From CAJQND01 sp051010055 (GTDB lineage Bacteria > Pseudomonadota > Alphaproteobacteria > Rhizobiales > CAJQND01), in the NCBI GenBank assembly GCA_051010055.1, contig JBPCVY010000223.1:1-22801 (forward strand): a stretch of DNA of 22,801 nucleotides, in the 5' to 3' direction. Numbering within the stretch: the first letter of the stretch is position 1; each line of letters begins with the position of its first letter. Below the pieces are notes generated by a model. That model saw only the letters and a program-made list of their open reading frames with translations. It searched no databases and was not told the origin of the DNA. The translations under genes were made by a program, and so were the position numbers. This document shows, piece by piece, positions 21,728 to 22,801 of this stretch.

Positions 21728-22801
21728 ATGACCAACGCGTTGAGACTTGGTCTGGCTGGTTTGGGAACAGTCGGGGCCGGTGTTATTTCGATTGTTCAGG
21801 CGCACTCTGAGGCGCTCGCAAAGCGTGCCGGAAAACCAGTTGCCGTGAGCGCCGTCTGCGCCCGTGACCGCAGCCGCGACCGTGGCGTAGATTTGGACGG
21901 CTTCACGTGGTTTGACGACGCCAATGCGCTTGCAGCAAGCGACGAGATTGACGTTTATGTCGAGATGATTGGCGGCGAGGATGGGCCGGCCAAGTCGTCA
22001 ATCGAGGCAGCTCTTAAAGCTGGCAAGCACGTTGTCACCGCTAACAAGGCGCTGCTGGCCATGCATGGCGCTAGCCTTGCCAAGCTGGCTGAGGAAAACG
22101 GTGTCGCGCTCAATTTTGAAGCAGCTGTTGCCGGCGGCATACCCATTGTCAAAACCATGCGTGAGGCAACGGCGGGAAACAGGGTCTCCCGCGTCTTCGG
22201 CATATTGAACGGTACTTGCAACTTCATTCTCACCAAGATGCGCCAGGAAGAAGAAGACTTCGCTGACGTTTTGCGTGAGGCGCAAGAGCTGGGATATGCG
22301 GAGGTAGACCCAAGTTTCGATATTGGCGGCATTGATGCGGCCCATAAGGTTGCGCTGTTGACGTCGCTTGCTTTCGGCACGGAAGTAGATTTCAACTCGA
22401 TTTATATCGAGGGCATTGAAAAGATTACCTTGCAGGACATCAAGGCAGCTGAAGATCTCGGCTATAAAATAAAACTGCTTGGTGTCTCGGTTGAAACAGA
22501 TGATGGCGTCGAACAACGCGTCCACCCGACGCTTGTTGCCAAGGGTTCTCCAATTGCCGAAGTCGATGGTGTTTACAATGCCGTATCGGTTGAAGGCGAC
22601 TTTCTGGGCGACTTGATGTTGGAAGGACGCGGCGCGGGCGCCGGGCCCACCGCATCGGCTGTGGTTGCTGACATTGTCGATATTGCACGTGGGCTGATTT
22701 TGCCACCGTTCGGGGTTCCCGCATCCACCTTGAAACCCTACACGCGGGCGGCAATGCGCGCCCATGAAGGTGGATACTACATTGCGCTTGAGCTTTACGA
22801 C
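21728..22801 (+). CDS. hom: Homoserine dehydrogenase (3' end outside window)
   Basis: 358 codons are visible and the frame stays open to the right edge. It reduces aspartate semialdehyde to homoserine for threonine and methionine synthesis. The NAD(P) motif is GLAGLGTVGAGV (8-19). Further family marks are TANKALLA, FEAAVAGGIPIVKTMRE, GILNGTCNFILTKM, DPSFDIGGIDAAHKVALL and the start of the catalytic C-terminal part. A TGA directly precedes the ATG in frame, so the start is certain although the ribosome site is weak. The C-terminal ACT domain, if present, lies outside. In several Hyphomicrobiales hom follows an aminotransferase gene near phaC; here a lipoprotein gene takes that place. Confidence 0.96.
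   Translation, partial: MTNALRLGLAGLGTVGAGVISIVQAHSEALAKRAGKPVAVSAVCARDRSRDRGVDLDGFTWFDDANALAASDEIDVYVEMIGGEDGPAKSSIEAALKAGKHVVTANKALLAMHGASLAKLAEENGVALNFEAAVAGGIPIVKTMREATAGNRVSRVFGILNGTCNFILTKMRQEEEDFADVLREAQELGYAEVDPSFDIGGIDAAHKVALLTSLAFGTEVDFNSIYIEGIEKITLQDIKAAEDLGYKIKLLGVSVETDDGVEQRVHPTLVAKGSPIAEVDGVYNAVSVEGDFLGDLMLEGRGAGAGPTASAVVADIVDIARGLILPPFGVPASTLKPYTRAAMRAHEGGYYIALELYD

Noticed and set aside
1..22801. CRISPR arrays, tRNA/rRNA genes, insertion sequences, attachment sites
   Set aside because: Looked for across the window; no spaced repeats, tRNA-like cloverleaf, transposase or integrase motifs were seen.

Overview
The window reads as chromosomal DNA of an alphaproteobacterium, probably from the Hyphomicrobiales (inferred). 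The grounds are moderate GC, clear Shine-Dalgarno sites, a class I PHA synthase next to argC and hom, and an aerobic aryl-CoA degradation operon of the kind known from proteobacteria. No tRNA, rRNA, CRISPR array, integrase or transposase was seen. Both edges cut genes: an AraC-type regulator on the left and homoserine dehydrogenase (hom) on the right.

Left block (1-3160): two paralogous AraC-family regulators, both on +, flank a minus-strand gene for an exported arginase/agmatinase-family ureohydrolase. The ureohydrolase and the second regulator each carry one apparent single-base deletion that breaks the frame, while the protein on both sides stays well conserved. They are either very young pseudogenes or sequence errors.

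Second block (3160-5830): small envelope genes. These are a ClpP/crotonase-fold periplasmic protein (COG3904-like), a small secreted protein, a glycine-zipper protein and a TerB-like cytosolic protein whose ATG lies 5 nt after a perfect TATAAT.

Central block (5826-16887, all on -): a tightly packed ten-gene operon. In transcription order it encodes a fused FAD monooxygenase/old-yellow-enzyme reductase (2-aminobenzoyl-CoA monooxygenase/reductase type, also annotated as salicylyl-CoA 5-hydroxylase/oxidoreductase), an SDR dehydrogenase, a MarR regulator, a crotonase-family protein, an acyl-CoA dehydrogenase, a cupin, an aryl-CoA ligase, a RidA-like protein, a second old-yellow-enzyme protein and a second aryl-CoA ligase. 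The likely scheme is activation of anthranilate or a related ortho-substituted benzoate to the CoA thioester, hydroxylation plus ring reduction by the fusion enzyme, then removal of the amino group and beta-oxidation-like ring opening. Several members have altered active sites (RidA lacks its key Arg, the crotonase lacks one catalytic Glu, the second OYE has a damaged Fe-S motif), so the later steps cannot be assigned from family names alone.

Right block (17051-22801): a 79-aa coiled-coil protein, a monohaem cytochrome c, argC (arginine biosynthesis), phaC (polyhydroxyalkanoate synthase, convergent with argC), an OmpA-like lipoprotein and the start of hom (threonine/methionine biosynthesis). 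These look like ordinary housekeeping genes.
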